A stretch of DNA of 64,000 nt, from the NCBI GenBank assembly GCA_030704615.1, contig CM060732.1, positions 58,819,053-58,883,052 on the forward strand, in the 5' to 3' direction. Of this stretch, positions 20,920 through 31,987 are shown piece by piece. This DNA is from Takakia lepidozioides (lineage: Eukaryota; Streptophyta; Takakiopsida; Takakiales; Takakiaceae). Numbering within the stretch: the first letter of the stretch is position 1; each line of letters opens with the position of its first letter. The notes under the pieces were generated by a model. The model was not told the origin of the DNA. It saw only the letters and a program-made list of their open reading frames with translations, and did no database searches. The position numbers were made by a program, and so were the translations under genes.

Positions 20920-23790
20920 CAATATTGTAGTGTCCGCTGCTGGAACAGCATGGTTTACAATCTCAATTACTTGAAATTTAAACACAATGAGCAGAGTACG
21001 GTTGAGCTCAGTTAAATTGCTGGGACTGGAAATCAATTGTACATACACAATAGACTTTCAATACTGATCACCTGATCACTGCAGCTGAAGCATCCATCTT
21101 GACCAGCATCAATCACCACGTGAGGTAGAACCCACCTGGTACTCTCTGTGACATGTTTGCCTGAGCTTCACACACATTAGCCACGCGCTTGCGGTCTACA
21201 TTCGCATCTCTCGCAAAGCAAGTCCGGAGGGGGAAAGTGCCAAACGAAGTGCAGCGGGGATGGCGGTTGGATGTCCATGATGGACAAGGCAGACGTAGGT
21301 GCAGCAGCGAAGAGGTTGCCATGGCCGAGTGTTAGTGCAGATGCAGGCAATGACCCAGACAAGCCATGAGCTTGATTAAAAGTGCTTTAAGGAAGACAGA
21401 TGGTTGGACAAGCAAAGTCAACAAAAGCTATCCACGGCTCTTCCCGTCCGTCATCGTCCTCCCCCACCATTGCATCACCATTGAAGCAGCTTACATGCGC
21501 CTACAGCTCTAGGAATCAAATTCACATTTTTTACATTCAGTTTTTCCCTCCTAACTTGCAACTCATCCCTCTGTTTACTTTTTTGCCATTCTTCGGGAAG
21601 GGAACACCTCTGGCCCCTTGAGGACCATGGGGAACCAGACCCCTTTGCAGGTCCGGGACCACAGCTCCTGTCTGGGGACGAACCAGTCCTTCCCACCGTA
21701 GGTTTGGATGCCCAAAAATAATATTTGACGCCTCCCGAAGGAAGCGTAAATTATGGTGTCTCTCACCCCAAAGGGTTATGCCTTTCACTAGGAAGGTGGA
21801 CACCTTTGTGACACCAAGGGTGGATTGAATGCACAACCACTTCTGAGGTGGTATGTGCCCATTATCACTGGGCTACAACTTGGTTGTCTGGTGCCCACCT
21901 ACCCTAGGCATGTTCCAGCTTTTTGGAATCCACCATTGGATCGGCAAGAGCATTAATGGTGAAATCAACAAAGGTTGTCTCCAGTCGGGCATATGTGGAC
22001 AAAAACTCACCTCTAAGTATGTGCAAGGGCCCAGATGCTAAGGCTCTTATGCTCTTTTGTCAGATCTTGGATGAAAAGTAGGAAGTGGTTGGTGAATTAA
22101 AACACAAGCGATCCTTAGCTACTTAACTTGTCCTATAAAGTGATAAGAAGAGCCTAGAGCGAAGCCGTTTGAGGTCCTGTAATCTAGTTTACCAATAAGA
22201 GAAGAGTAGCCGGATGTCCAGATTGGCCTCTCTCTATTATTTAATGGAAGTACGATCATGCTGCTGGCAGGATGTTTTGAGTGATCAAACTGGTGTACGG
22301 GATGTGTTTGTATCTACATGATATCTCTCTGATGCTCTATAGAACATCGTGATTGGACCTAGGCACTGCTTCCTCTTTGATTGACTCTCCCCGTTGGCTT
22401 AGCACAACTCTAAAGGGCTATTTTCCCCTTTGCGACCCTTGATTCTATAAGAGGGTAGAATATCCCTGCATTGGGAGTTTTGGTGGAGATGGGGGCACGC
22501 TAATTTAGCGTGCCCTTGCATGGTTAGTGGAGATCTCATAGGATCGACAGGAAGGTACAAAGAGATCCCGGGTGGCCATGGCGGCGCCAGGAATGCTACT
22601 CTGTGAGCCTAGATGTGAGAGCTGAGAGCTTGTATGCGTGAGCTAAGGCTCCGGGCTCACGAATGGGAAAACCCCATATACTTGCTGATTACATGTTGAG
22701 TATTGGAAGACCTATAACCGTGTAGACTTATGACAGAATAACCCCCTATTTCTGCGATCATTTTTTGAGTGAAATAATAGGTCTAACTGCAACCGTGCAC
22801 CTTGAGATGATTGCAGACAATTCCTACAAGGGCAAGACGTTGCTCAATGAAGGAGGCCATGACCATCTCAATTAAACATTCTTCATGCGATAGGGGCCAA
22901 TATGCGAGATGAAAATGGTACTGCTCCGAAAGGATTTTCCTGGGTGTGTTCATTCTGGGTATAAGCAGGCGCATACAGGTTTCAATGACAAAATGTATCT
23001 CAGATTTTAGTATTTTATTTATTTTAAACGAAATAGGGGACAGTGGCCCGTTTCCATAAAATAAAATAAATAAAATTCCATAAATTTCTTTTGGGCCATT
23101 TCTGACATCCGAATCTTATTCTATAAATATTATAAAATTTCAGATTTTTATTAAATAAACAATGAGTGAATGACATAATTATAAAATTAGGATTTATTTT
23201 GGAGAGATATTATATATTATTTTAATTATTTTAATTATTGATATCAATTTTGAATCTGAATATATATTTTCATATATTGATACCTTCATAGTTTAAATAT
23301 CCTAAACAAATTTTGAAATGAGATTAAATGACATTTTAAAACTAAGTAAAATAAATATTTAGTTTTTCTCGTCCAATGTATGATCCTGTAAAATATGGGT
23401 ATGAGTTTTTATTTGGATTTTAATCATCAAAGTCAAAATGATGCTATGAGAAACATGAACTATCTTCGAATATAAGATCCTTATACAGTAGTCCGCAAAA
23501 ATATGTCTTTTTTCTTAATGTTTTGACAACCCATCCATGCTCATAATTATTTTATATTATGGGCTCACGATTTCTAGCTCACCACTCACACGTCTAGAGT
23601 CCCTGTGGCTAGAGTCCCTGTGGCTGCGCTCACTCTGAGTACTAACGACACCTTTCAATCATTGTGTCAATCTTCTAACTGTTTCTAGCTGCTCAGTGTG
23701 CCTCTAGCTCGAGCCGTCCTGCTTCATGCAACGAGAATACCGCTACGTTTGAATTTGTCTTTCTGGGTGTTGTTCATGATCAAACTCCCC
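20920..23790. other. Long intergenic stretch without supportable genes
   Basis: Open frames on both strands (for example 21113-21322 and 21537-21836, minus) are short and carry no recognisable domain. 22980-23560 is strongly AT-rich. 23600-23630 contains a short direct duplication (AGAGTCCCTGTGGCT). The upstream region of gene B includes a frame reading FQVIEIVNHAVP near 20950-20990 that resembles the start of its own catalytic region. Confidence 0.4.
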
Positions 23791-23849
23791 CGGAATTTTA
23801 GTAGAAGTAGAATGAGAGCTTTATGTCAAAAAGCCCAGGACTAAGATAC

Positions 23850-24480
23850 CCCTTGATATGCAATCTGAGAATTGGATTGGGAGATTTGAACATATTGCGA
23901 TAGCCGAAGAATGCCGAGTGGTGCAAAGTACCGAAGAGGCTCATGAGCAGCAGCAGTCTAAGATCCACGCTGTAAGTAGGAAGGCTGCTACAGCGATTGC
24001 ATGCTAAAGAGATTGTTAAGCTGGTACATTTGGCCGCGGCGCGCAAACGTCTGGCAGCTGGAGAGCTACTTTCTCGAGCCGAGCTAGGCATGCCCACATT
24101 CGTAGTGACAAGGGACCGACCTGGGAGGCTTGAGAGTTTTCGCCACCCTACGACGATCAGCCCATTTCGCCTCTAGGAATTTGTGAAGGGTGGTTCGGCC
24201 GCTGCACTCACTAACATTTGTCCAAAGTGGGACGACGAGCTACATCCAGGTGACTTTACCTAGAAAGAAGTCATTGCAGGGCTGGCGCATGATAACTTCC
24301 GGTTTTGGGCCTAGAGACGTGGTGATTTTTCCAAATTCTGTGTTTGATCAGGAGAGAATAGGGCTGTGTGACCCCAGCAAACCAGAGAAGTACTCTCCTT
24401 TGTACACGTTGATCTCGCAAGAACGGGTGGTTCGTCACGTCACCAGCGTCTCCATGCCCCAACCTCTGTTCATGATAATT
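23850..24480 (+). pseudogene. Decayed coding sequence of unknown type
   Basis: Several short frames look protein-like: AAARKRLAAGELLSRAELGM with PTFVVTRDRPGRLESF, then GGSAAALTNICPKWDDELHP and a frame at 24190-24483. They cannot be joined without frameshifts and I do not recognise a family. It could be host gene debris or the 5' part of the Harbinger element that follows. Confidence 0.25.
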
Positions 24481-24959
24481 TGATGGAAAATAGAGATGAT
24501 ATGATGACTGATGTTGACGGTTGCGAACCAGACGCGTCAACTTTTCCTCATCTCTCAATAAAGGTCCTCGTCACCATCATGATGAAGTGATTTCGCCCTT
24601 TTGCTTCTGAATTTGATGACGCCTGTTCTCTATCTTTCAATTGAGTAGTACATTGTTGCAATTTCTTTGAGTAGTCGGCCATTGCTGTGTCCATTCGAGC
24701 AGGTTCAGAGTCTGTTTGAAAAGATTTCGAAACAGGAGGCCTCTCAACCTTGTATTGCTAGCACATTTTGTCCAGGTCGTACTGCAAGTGCACGAATCTC
24801 TATTGTCGTGTTATAAAGTGGAAACAAATGTCATACCAGATATGCAATATACTCCAGATTCATTAGAGGATATAATCGTTGTCCAGACTTGATCAACTCT
24901 TTAGTGTTGTATCAATATCGATTATCTTGTGTCTACGCAAAACTCTTCAACAGGGAATT

Positions 24960-26110
24960 GGGGGACTGGATGAAAGCACAGTCCACCGCATGGTTTTTTT
25001 ATTTTTTGATGACACAGTATGAGATTCTCGGTGGATAGAACACTTTAGGGAGACCAGGCAATTCATGCGCCAATTGACTGAAAAAGTACGCCCTCACATG
25101 GAGAAAAGAGACACTAGATTTCGATGTGTAGTGCCTGTTACCATAAGAGTTGCATGCGCCATGTCTGTCACGAAGCTGAGTATCTCCATTGTTCAGAAAT
25201 GTTCGCCGTGGGAAATCAACTGTCCATTTAGTGCTCCGAGAGTTTGTCTGTGCAATAAACAATATTTTTAGAAACCAAAGTCGGTGGCCAGAGGGGGACG
25301 ATTTGCTACAAGTAATGCTTGGTTTCCCTTTGGTTTCCGTACCTTTTGTGGTCTTCATGGAATCCATGGTGCTATTGAGGTGCTATTGACGTTACCCACA
25401 TACATATAACGAAGCCTCGAGGACAATCACATCTGATTACTTCAGTTCCAAATCCAAACCTTATAGTCTGCAGCTCCAAGCCGTTGCTGATCACCAGAAA
25501 AGGTTCAGGGACGTGTTTGTAGGAATGTCGGGCTTAATGAACGATGCTCGCATCTTACGCATCTCAAATCTGTATCAAAAGGCAACTATGGGTGGCTTGT
25601 TTAGACCTGAACTAGGTGATCAAGGCATCAAACCTTACATCATAGGTGATAAAGGATACCCCCTGCTTCCATGGTGATGATCCCCTACAAGCATGGAAAT
25701 GTATGCCACACACTGTTGGAGGCCTTATTCAATAAGCATCTCTGCCGAGGAAGGAGCGTCGTGGAGAACAGCTTTGGAATTCTGAAAAGAACATTCAGAG
25801 AGTTGCTACTTAAAACTACTCTACACCTGTTATTTTTGCTCGACGTTGTGGTTGTTGTATAATCTACAACTTGATACTTGAAAGGAAGAATTTGGATATA
25901 GATGCTTTAATGGCGCAGTTGGAATTGGAGGACCGCATGAACAATCGTCCTGGTATAAATCTTGGTGTTCGGAGGGAAGCTCGGAACAATGGATACCAGT
26001 AGAGAATGGAATTGATAACGAAGATGAACCGGTTTTAGAACCTGCTGAAATATCAAGAGGTGCACAACGCAATATCTTGGAGCAGTTTCTTGCCAATAGA
26101 CCACGTTAGA
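24960..26110 (+). pseudogene. PIF/Harbinger transposase (DDE, HARBI1-like), decayed
   Basis: The order matches plant PIF/Harbinger transposases: LDESTVHRMVFLFFDDTV (stop), SRWIEHFRETRQFM, VRPHMEKRDTRF, a shifted frame KSTVHLVLREFVCAINNIFR, RWPEGDDLLQVMLGF, AIDVTHIHITKPRGQ (first Asp), RFRDVFVGMSG and NDARILRISNLYQ, GDKGYPLLPW (second Asp), then VENSFGILKRTFREL (Glu). All three catalytic acidic residues can still be read, but stops and at least three frameshifts prevent expression. The enzyme would cut and paste the element at TWA targets. Its MYB-like partner lies tail-to-tail at 26344-27300. I could not find the terminal inverted repeats. Confidence 0.85.
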
Positions 26111-26343
26111 CCACGTTACAACAGATTGAATTACAATGGAAAAAATAGCAGGCCTGAATTACTGCAATGGCAAAAGTAGCTTGAATGTACAATGGCAAGT
26201 TCAACCTGAATGATTGGAAAATTGAGCTATTGAGCTATTCATCATAATCAAAAGAATTGATTGGAATGGCAATGTTCAACTATTCGACTAGCTACTTGAA
26301 AATTTTCCAAAATCAAGAACTGAGTGGAATCAGCAAGTCTTGC

Positions 26344-27300
26344 CTATACTTGGGTGTCTGAGGAATCGGCATCAAAGGTCATCGGTGTCGGCATGTTCTT
26401 TTTGTCTGTTATGAAAGCATGACATATAGCTTGGCTGAGCTGAGAGAGCACAATGACCATGTTCTGACTTGTCTTGTCAATCTTCCTATCACGATGCTTG
26501 AGGTACTGCATGTGCTCTTTGGCAGTGCGCACACTCGCTTGGTTACGGCGGTCTTCAATCTCCATGATCTGTGTGGTGCTCAGGCGATCCATAGCATCTA
26601 CTAGAATCTTGCTGTTGTGATCGCTGGATTCAATAACCGGGGCACAGGTACTCGTCCGTTTCTGTTTTACCCCTGTGTAGCTTCCTAAAGTATGAGTGGT
26701 ATGTAGAATTGGAGTTTGGCCGGAGACCTAACTAGTCAAATTGATAAGGAACCTGGCAGCCTCGTTGGTTGTGGTTCTCTGAAAAATCATCCAAGTCTAT
26801 GACATTGTAGTCTCTTGCTGGCTGGTCCAAATTGACTCTTCCTTCGGGACTATTATGATTCACTTGGTGGTCTTCTAGCTTCTCATCAGGGATACCGTCC
26901 TCATCGAGTAATTCTTGCATGAGTGACGTTGGGGTAGGTACATAGTTTCCATCGCATTTAGCGTGTATGTCTCGGACATGTCTTGGGGCATTGATGATTC
27001 GCTCGCCCTGAAAGGCCTCAATAGCCTCAATAGCCTCATAGAATTCCCTATTGAATGATCGAGGGAGATGGAACGGGGATGGAACTTGTCTTTTTCAATG
27101 ATCGTGAGTTCCCAGCAGTAAGTGTTGTGGCCAATACCCTTGTGGTAGTCTGACAATTTTTTGTAGTCAGAGTTAAGGCCATTCCATTTATCCTTACAAA
27201 TTTTGCCATTGCGTGCAAACCTGTTCTTCACAATCTTATGAAGTTCCTCCGCAATGTTCATCCATCGTTGTGCAGCGGGAACCATGTGTGCCCTGGGGTC
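26344..27300 (-). pseudogene. PIF/Harbinger MYB/SANT-like partner protein, truncated
   Basis: Reading on the minus strand: RWMNIAEELHKIVKNRFARN, GKICKDKWNGLNSDYKK and YHKGIGHNTYCWEL form a trihelix MYB/SANT-like domain. A frame change leads to FNREFYEAIEAIEAFQGER, an acidic linker, and finally a basic coiled segment (MDRLSTTQIMEIEDRRNQAS ... LKHRDRKIDK) ending at 26344. In PIF/Harbinger elements such a protein binds the termini and helps import the transposase. The first SANT helix is missing because the sequence is joined to LINE endonuclease near 27280-27300. Two short GCCTCAATA repeats lie at about 27010-27040. Confidence 0.75.
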
Positions 27301-28068
27301 TACAAGCGCTCCATCGAGAAGGCTTAATGAGGAATAGTTAAGTCCGCCTTGCCTTGAGTAATGGTGGTCGGCAGGTATGTATCGGAATTGGTGTTGCTGA
27401 GTAAACCGTGCCCATTCGCAATCTAATGGGGATGGGGATTTGTGTATGCCATTGTATGTGTGGCCGAGTAGGGCGATGTCTATGTTAAAGTTGCCTGCTA
27501 ATATGTAGTGGTGATGTTGGTGCTCAGATTGGGTGATTGTATATGAGATTGTGCGTAATATATTGGGGATCAGTGTGAGGTCATCAGCATGCGATGACAT
27601 GTATAAGTGTATAAGGGTGATGGGGTGGAGCGGGGGCATGTGTAGTTGGATGATTTGAAGATGAGACCGAAGGGGGATAGGAACAATTAGTTTAGTAGTG
27701 GTGCTGGGGGAATGATGTGTGGAGAGGATGCCTAGTGCGACTCCACCACGGGTGGGGTGGTATGGAACGGAGTGCCGTGTAAGGCACTGTGTAGCGGAGA
27801 GAGGGTTCCAATACAATAGATAGTAGGTTGGGAGAAGTTTGTTTATAGAGGAACTATTGGGATTATTTGTATTGAGCTTGGTTTCTTGCAAAAGGATGAT
27901 GTGCGGAGGCGTAGAGTCTGTGAGAAGATGAATTAAACTCTGGACACTAGTGGCCATCGAACCGACATTCCAAGAGGTGATGTTGAGTGAGTTTGCGTGT
28001 TGGGAGGAGGTGGTGCGGGAATGATTGGGCGAGGCGGGTGATGGAGGGACGTTGGTATAAGTGGGCAT
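27300..28068 (-). pseudogene. LINE apurinic endonuclease fragment
   Basis: The minus-strand frame reads LNITSWNVGSMATSVQ, PPHIILLQETKLNT, RGGVALGI and HYILAGNFNIDIALLG. These are the Asn, Glu and GDFN-type motifs of the LINE endonuclease that nicks target DNA. The frame runs without a stop into the SANT domain of the Harbinger partner, creating a 397-codon chimeric ORF (28068-26875). No LINE reverse transcriptase is present nearby. Pro/Thr-rich sequence precedes it at 28070-28285. Confidence 0.75.
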
Positions 28069-28342
28069 GAGTGGTGGGGATGGGGATGGGGGTGGCGTAG
28101 GTAGGGGTTGGTATTCTAGGATGGGGGAACAAGCTTGGAGGGTGGCAAAGAGGATGTTTTTTTGATAGAAATGGGAATTTGTTAGTGATAGTGTGGCAAT
28201 CTTGTGCGGATGTAGTTGAGTTTGCTAGATAATCGCCTGGTATTTTGTGAACTTCCCCGGGGTTGGAAACAGTGTATGGATACAAGTGGAGAGACTTTGC
28301 CTACCATACTTTTTCATTAAAAGTGTATGACATCTCGGGTGT

Positions 28343-28685
28343 ATCTGGAGGAGTATTGCCTTTGGAGGATCTTTGGGGGGTCCTTTGAGGAGCTTTTGTA
28401 AGACACTTGAAGAGCTCTTGAAGGGGTGTTTGGAGGACTGTTTGGAGGACTATTGGGGGTCCTTGAAAACCAATATTTGGCAAACATTTGGAGCCTTTGG
28501 AGGGCTATTTGGAGGACTATTTTGGGGTCCTTGGAGGTTAATATTTGGCGAGCTTAAGGAGTCTTTGGCAACTTGTCTGAAGGACTTTTTGGGGTCCTTG
28601 AGGGCCAAGATTTGGCAGGCTTTGGGGGCCTTAGTGAGATTGTTTGAGAGATATCTTGAGGGCTCTTGGAGAGTTATTTGAGAGA
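28343..28685 (+). repeat. Degenerate G/T-rich tandem repeat, ~70-bp unit
   Basis: Recognisable unit starts GGAGGACTATTGGGGGTCCT at about 28439, a near copy at about 28511, and GAAGGACTTTTTGGGGTCCT at about 28578, each followed by an ATTTGGCA/G word (ATATTTGG in the first two). Spacing is about 72 then 67 bp. Shorter GGAG/TTTGG words fill the flanks. Open frames through it are repeat by-products. Confidence 0.7.
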
Positions 28686-28689
28686 CCCT

Positions 28690-29280
28690 AGAAGGTAGTT
28701 ATGTCTGTTGGTCATGAGCAAGAGCGTTTAGAGATAGGGGGAGACTAGTGGGATGAGAGCATTCTGGGATTAGGAATTGCTTTAGTCTCTCTTCCTCGTA
28801 GGCTTCCACCCTCTATGTAGGCCAAAACCTTTCCATAGGTGGAGGCAAGAGTCAGTCCGGGTTTGGGCTGGGGTGTCCTTGCAGGAGCGACACTGTGGAG
28901 TGTTTTTTTTGGTGTGGGGGAGTTACTGTCTTGATTTTCTTGTGTTTGGATCCCCCCCACACTTGCATGCTGGACTTTGCGCCATGTCAGTTTTGTGTGG
29001 GCGCTTGTTTTCATAGGAGGTTGGTCCGGATTTGATCACCGGCCAATCCTAGAGCATGCTGTCGGTGGTGAGGCTGGGGTGATGACCAGTCAGACCACCA
29101 TTGTTTCTCTTATGGTGAGGCTGGGTTGATGACCAGCAGACCGTATGAGTGCTTGCGGTGGATGCAGGTGCAGGTTTATGTTACAAACCTAGTAGTCTAA
29201 GCCATAAGCCGCAACAGGTTCTCTACTCGGTTACCTTGTGGAAAGGGGGATTAGAGACAGATTTACAACAAGTGTGGTTG
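28690..29280. other. Region 5' of the Ty3/gypsy gag, LTR not identified
   Basis: A short duplicated segment (GGTGAGGCTGGG ... TGATGACCAG) occurs at about 29068-29095 and 29115-29142. I looked for a TG...CA LTR and a primer-binding site and found none I can support. Confidence 0.35.
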
Positions 29281-29366
29281 TGAGTTTCATCACGGAGGTG
29301 CCACCAGTTGCTGAGGAGAGTGCCGGTACGAGCACCAGCGATACTAGTGGGTATACAAGATAAGGT

Positions 29367-30636
29367 GTGCGGTTTAGGCCACCTTCACCTTCAGTGTCTT
29401 CTGAGGAAGGTTCAGACTCACAGTTAGGAGGATTCTCGCCGAGGGTGCAAGCCATTTCCGTGCTATTGTTGTGGGATACGATGGAGGAAATATATGGAGC
29501 TACCAAGGGGCCACGTCGGTACTCTGGAGTTGTGGGCACCATCGAGCTTGATGATTTCATACAGGAGTTTGATAGTTGGTATGATTTGCAGCAGATGCGC
29601 AATCCACAACTGTTTACGCCTTTTATGGCGTGGAAGGGGCTGTTTCAGCACCTTGAGGGGCCGCCCATGGATGACTACCATGAGTTTAGGCGGGGACATG
29701 AGGTGGAGATTGAGGAATGGCGGGTGTATTGGTCACCTGACTATGTCTCCATTACTAGAGGCACAAGGGCAGTGGTGACACCGGTAGCTATACCGGCAGC
29801 TTCTGCAAGCAGCAGTGGGACGTCAAGTGGAACAGGAGCTGGGAAGTCCACCCAAGCTCCTGCTGCAGCACCAACACCCGTGCCTGCCTTTAACCCAGTT
29901 GTGAAGTTCTTCGAGGAGTTAAGGAGAAACTACCAGGGGATAAGGACGGAGAATTGCGGAGTTTGCAAGAGTTCCAACGAAAGTCTGCCGAGAGTTTGAG
30001 GGAGGCTTACACTCGCATGAGACGCTTGATAAACGTAACCCAAGGGGTTACAAAGCTTAGGCAGTCCAGTTCTGGTATGGGATCCTGGACAAAGAGCTGA
30101 AGAGAAGGGTGCGGGATGCAACTCTCATACAAGTGGACCAACCCACCTTAACAAATGTGTTTTTGCTGGCAGAGCGGATAGAGCTCAATATGGTGGAGGA
30201 ACGAGTGGTCATGGTGGGGTTTGGTCAGGAGATACAACGAAGTGGGGCTCCTAGCCAACAACAACCACTACCCCAACGTGCTCAAGGCAACAAGGGGGCT
30301 CAGGCGAAGCCCAAGGAAGGGCCGAGAGGATCTCAATTGCAGAGGTCATTTCCTTCATTCTCAGGCCAACAACAGTCGGGTGTGACATGTTGGGATTGTG
30401 GAGGACCCCATGTTAAGAGAGATTGCCCGGAAAGAGGCAAAGGGTCGGCACAGGCACAGCCTACACAACTACAATGTGGGCATTGTGGCAAGTATGGGCA
30501 TGAAGAGGCCCATTGGTATGACTTGCATCCTGAGCTATGGCCAGGCCAGTTCCAAGGGAACAATGGTGGCCGAGGACGAGGCAATGTAGTCCAGAGAGGT
30601 AGAGGAGGCAGAGGTCGGGGTGGAGGACGTAACTAA
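29367..30636 (+). pseudogene. Gag polyprotein with two zinc knuckles and RGG tail
   Basis: The capsid-like region runs from about 29400 (TIELDDFIQEFDSWYDLQQM) and breaks by frameshift near 29940, continuing as SLREAYTRMRRLINVTQG and, after another break near 30060, as DATLIQVDQPTLTNVFLLAE. The nucleocapsid part has CWDCGGPHVKRDC, one residue shorter than CX2CX4HX4C, and CGHCGKYGHEEAHW, where the last Cys is His. It ends in an Arg/Gly-rich RNA-binding tail (RGRGGRGRGGGRN). Gag packages the element RNA. An in-frame stop (29361-29363) separates it from more upstream coding sequence. Confidence 0.8.
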
Positions 30637-30971
30637 AACCAAGGAGCACAGGGTCAGGGTCAAGGTCATGCATGGTGGATAGACTTGCCTAGCTAGAGCA
30701 ACGTCTTGCTGCCATGGCCACTACTCATGTTGCGCCAGCTCCAAGGCTTGAGGTTCAAGCCCCACCTGCATAACCTCCTATGCCTAGGGAAGACCAGATT
30801 GATATGGGCTTCATGTGTGGAGCCGCACTTGCAGGACCATTGCATGTGGACTCTGCAGCTGCTGTCACTCGAGCAGCAACGCGTGCTCCCGAGCCAAGAG
30901 GAGCGGATGTGGATTTTGATCCATAGAGAGGGGAAGCAAGTCGACAGACAAGGCTTCCCCTGTCTTTCACA

Positions 30972-31916
30972 TTGGCTGAGACAGTACCAACCACACCATC
31001 GATGGTGCCAGCTCGTCCAAGTGTGTCAGAGGTAGAGCCTGCAAGAGTGCCAATGGGGAGAGTTGGCATGGCTCGGGGGATGTCAGTGGATGATACTGCA
31101 AAGCAAGGTGCGGCCAGTACATTGTTGGGGGCGGCTACGGCAATTTGCCAAGCTCCATTGTTTTCTGCCACGACAATTGCAATGCCGGGGAGGCCAGCTG
31201 CAGTGTTTAGACTGGCAGCTAGACTCTGTGAGAGTGGTGATGCATCGGCATTATCTGCAGGGATAGCGGATCAGGTGCAGTGCATGGATGCCCTGGATTC
31301 AAGGGTGAAGACAGCCACAGCTGCGCCATGGCAAGCGGCAGCTGCAAGGTTGCAAGAGTTGTCAGCTAGACCAGCCATTGAGCTTAGTATGGTGACTCCT
31401 GGGGTAGTCCTGGTGGACAATCAGGATGGTGTGTTTCAGTTGGGTGGCCCGCCCGGGAGGAGGTATAGACCACTGCGGGTCTTGTTGGACTCGGGAGCAC
31501 AGCCATTGATGTTGGGGAGAGCAACAATTGCAGGCTTGGATTTTACAGAGGCGGATTTGGAGCCTTGCCATTTCCAAATTCAAACATCTTTGGGCGGTTT
31601 AGAGAAGGCACGAGGGATTACACGCCATGAGCTCTTCATTCGATTGCAGCCAGATCATCCTACAGATGGCTCTGTCATGAAAGCTAAAGCCATTGTTACG
31701 GACGCGATGTCTTATGATGTGCTTGTTGGTGGGGCTGTGTTATACCCGATGGGCTTTACTTTGGACTTTTGGGAGGAAACGGCATCCTACAGGCCGGAAT
31801 GGCAGTCAGGGGATGGTCGACGTGCACTGCTCCCAGTGCGGTTTATTGGGAATGTAGCAGTGGATCATATGAACATGATACCCACATTGGCTGCATTCTC
31901 AGGGGTGGCGGCTTAG
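30972..31916 (+). pseudogene. Retropepsin-type aspartic protease region
   Basis: A 314-codon frame with an Ala/Ser/Pro-rich first half, then RPLRVLLDSGAQPLMLGRAT, containing the D-S-G active site of retroviral-type proteases, and a downstream SYDVLVGGAVLYPMGFTLDF that fits the second conserved element. It would cleave the Gag-Pol polyprotein. It stops at TAG 31914-31916, after which coding potential continues in the same frame and then shifts near 31985 toward the methyltransferase, as expected for one decayed polyprotein. Confidence 0.75.
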
Positions 31917-31987
31917 GATGGTGAGCTCTTGGAGGGCAATAGCTATGCAGATGATAGGCCACCACCTGATGAGGACAAACAATTGAT

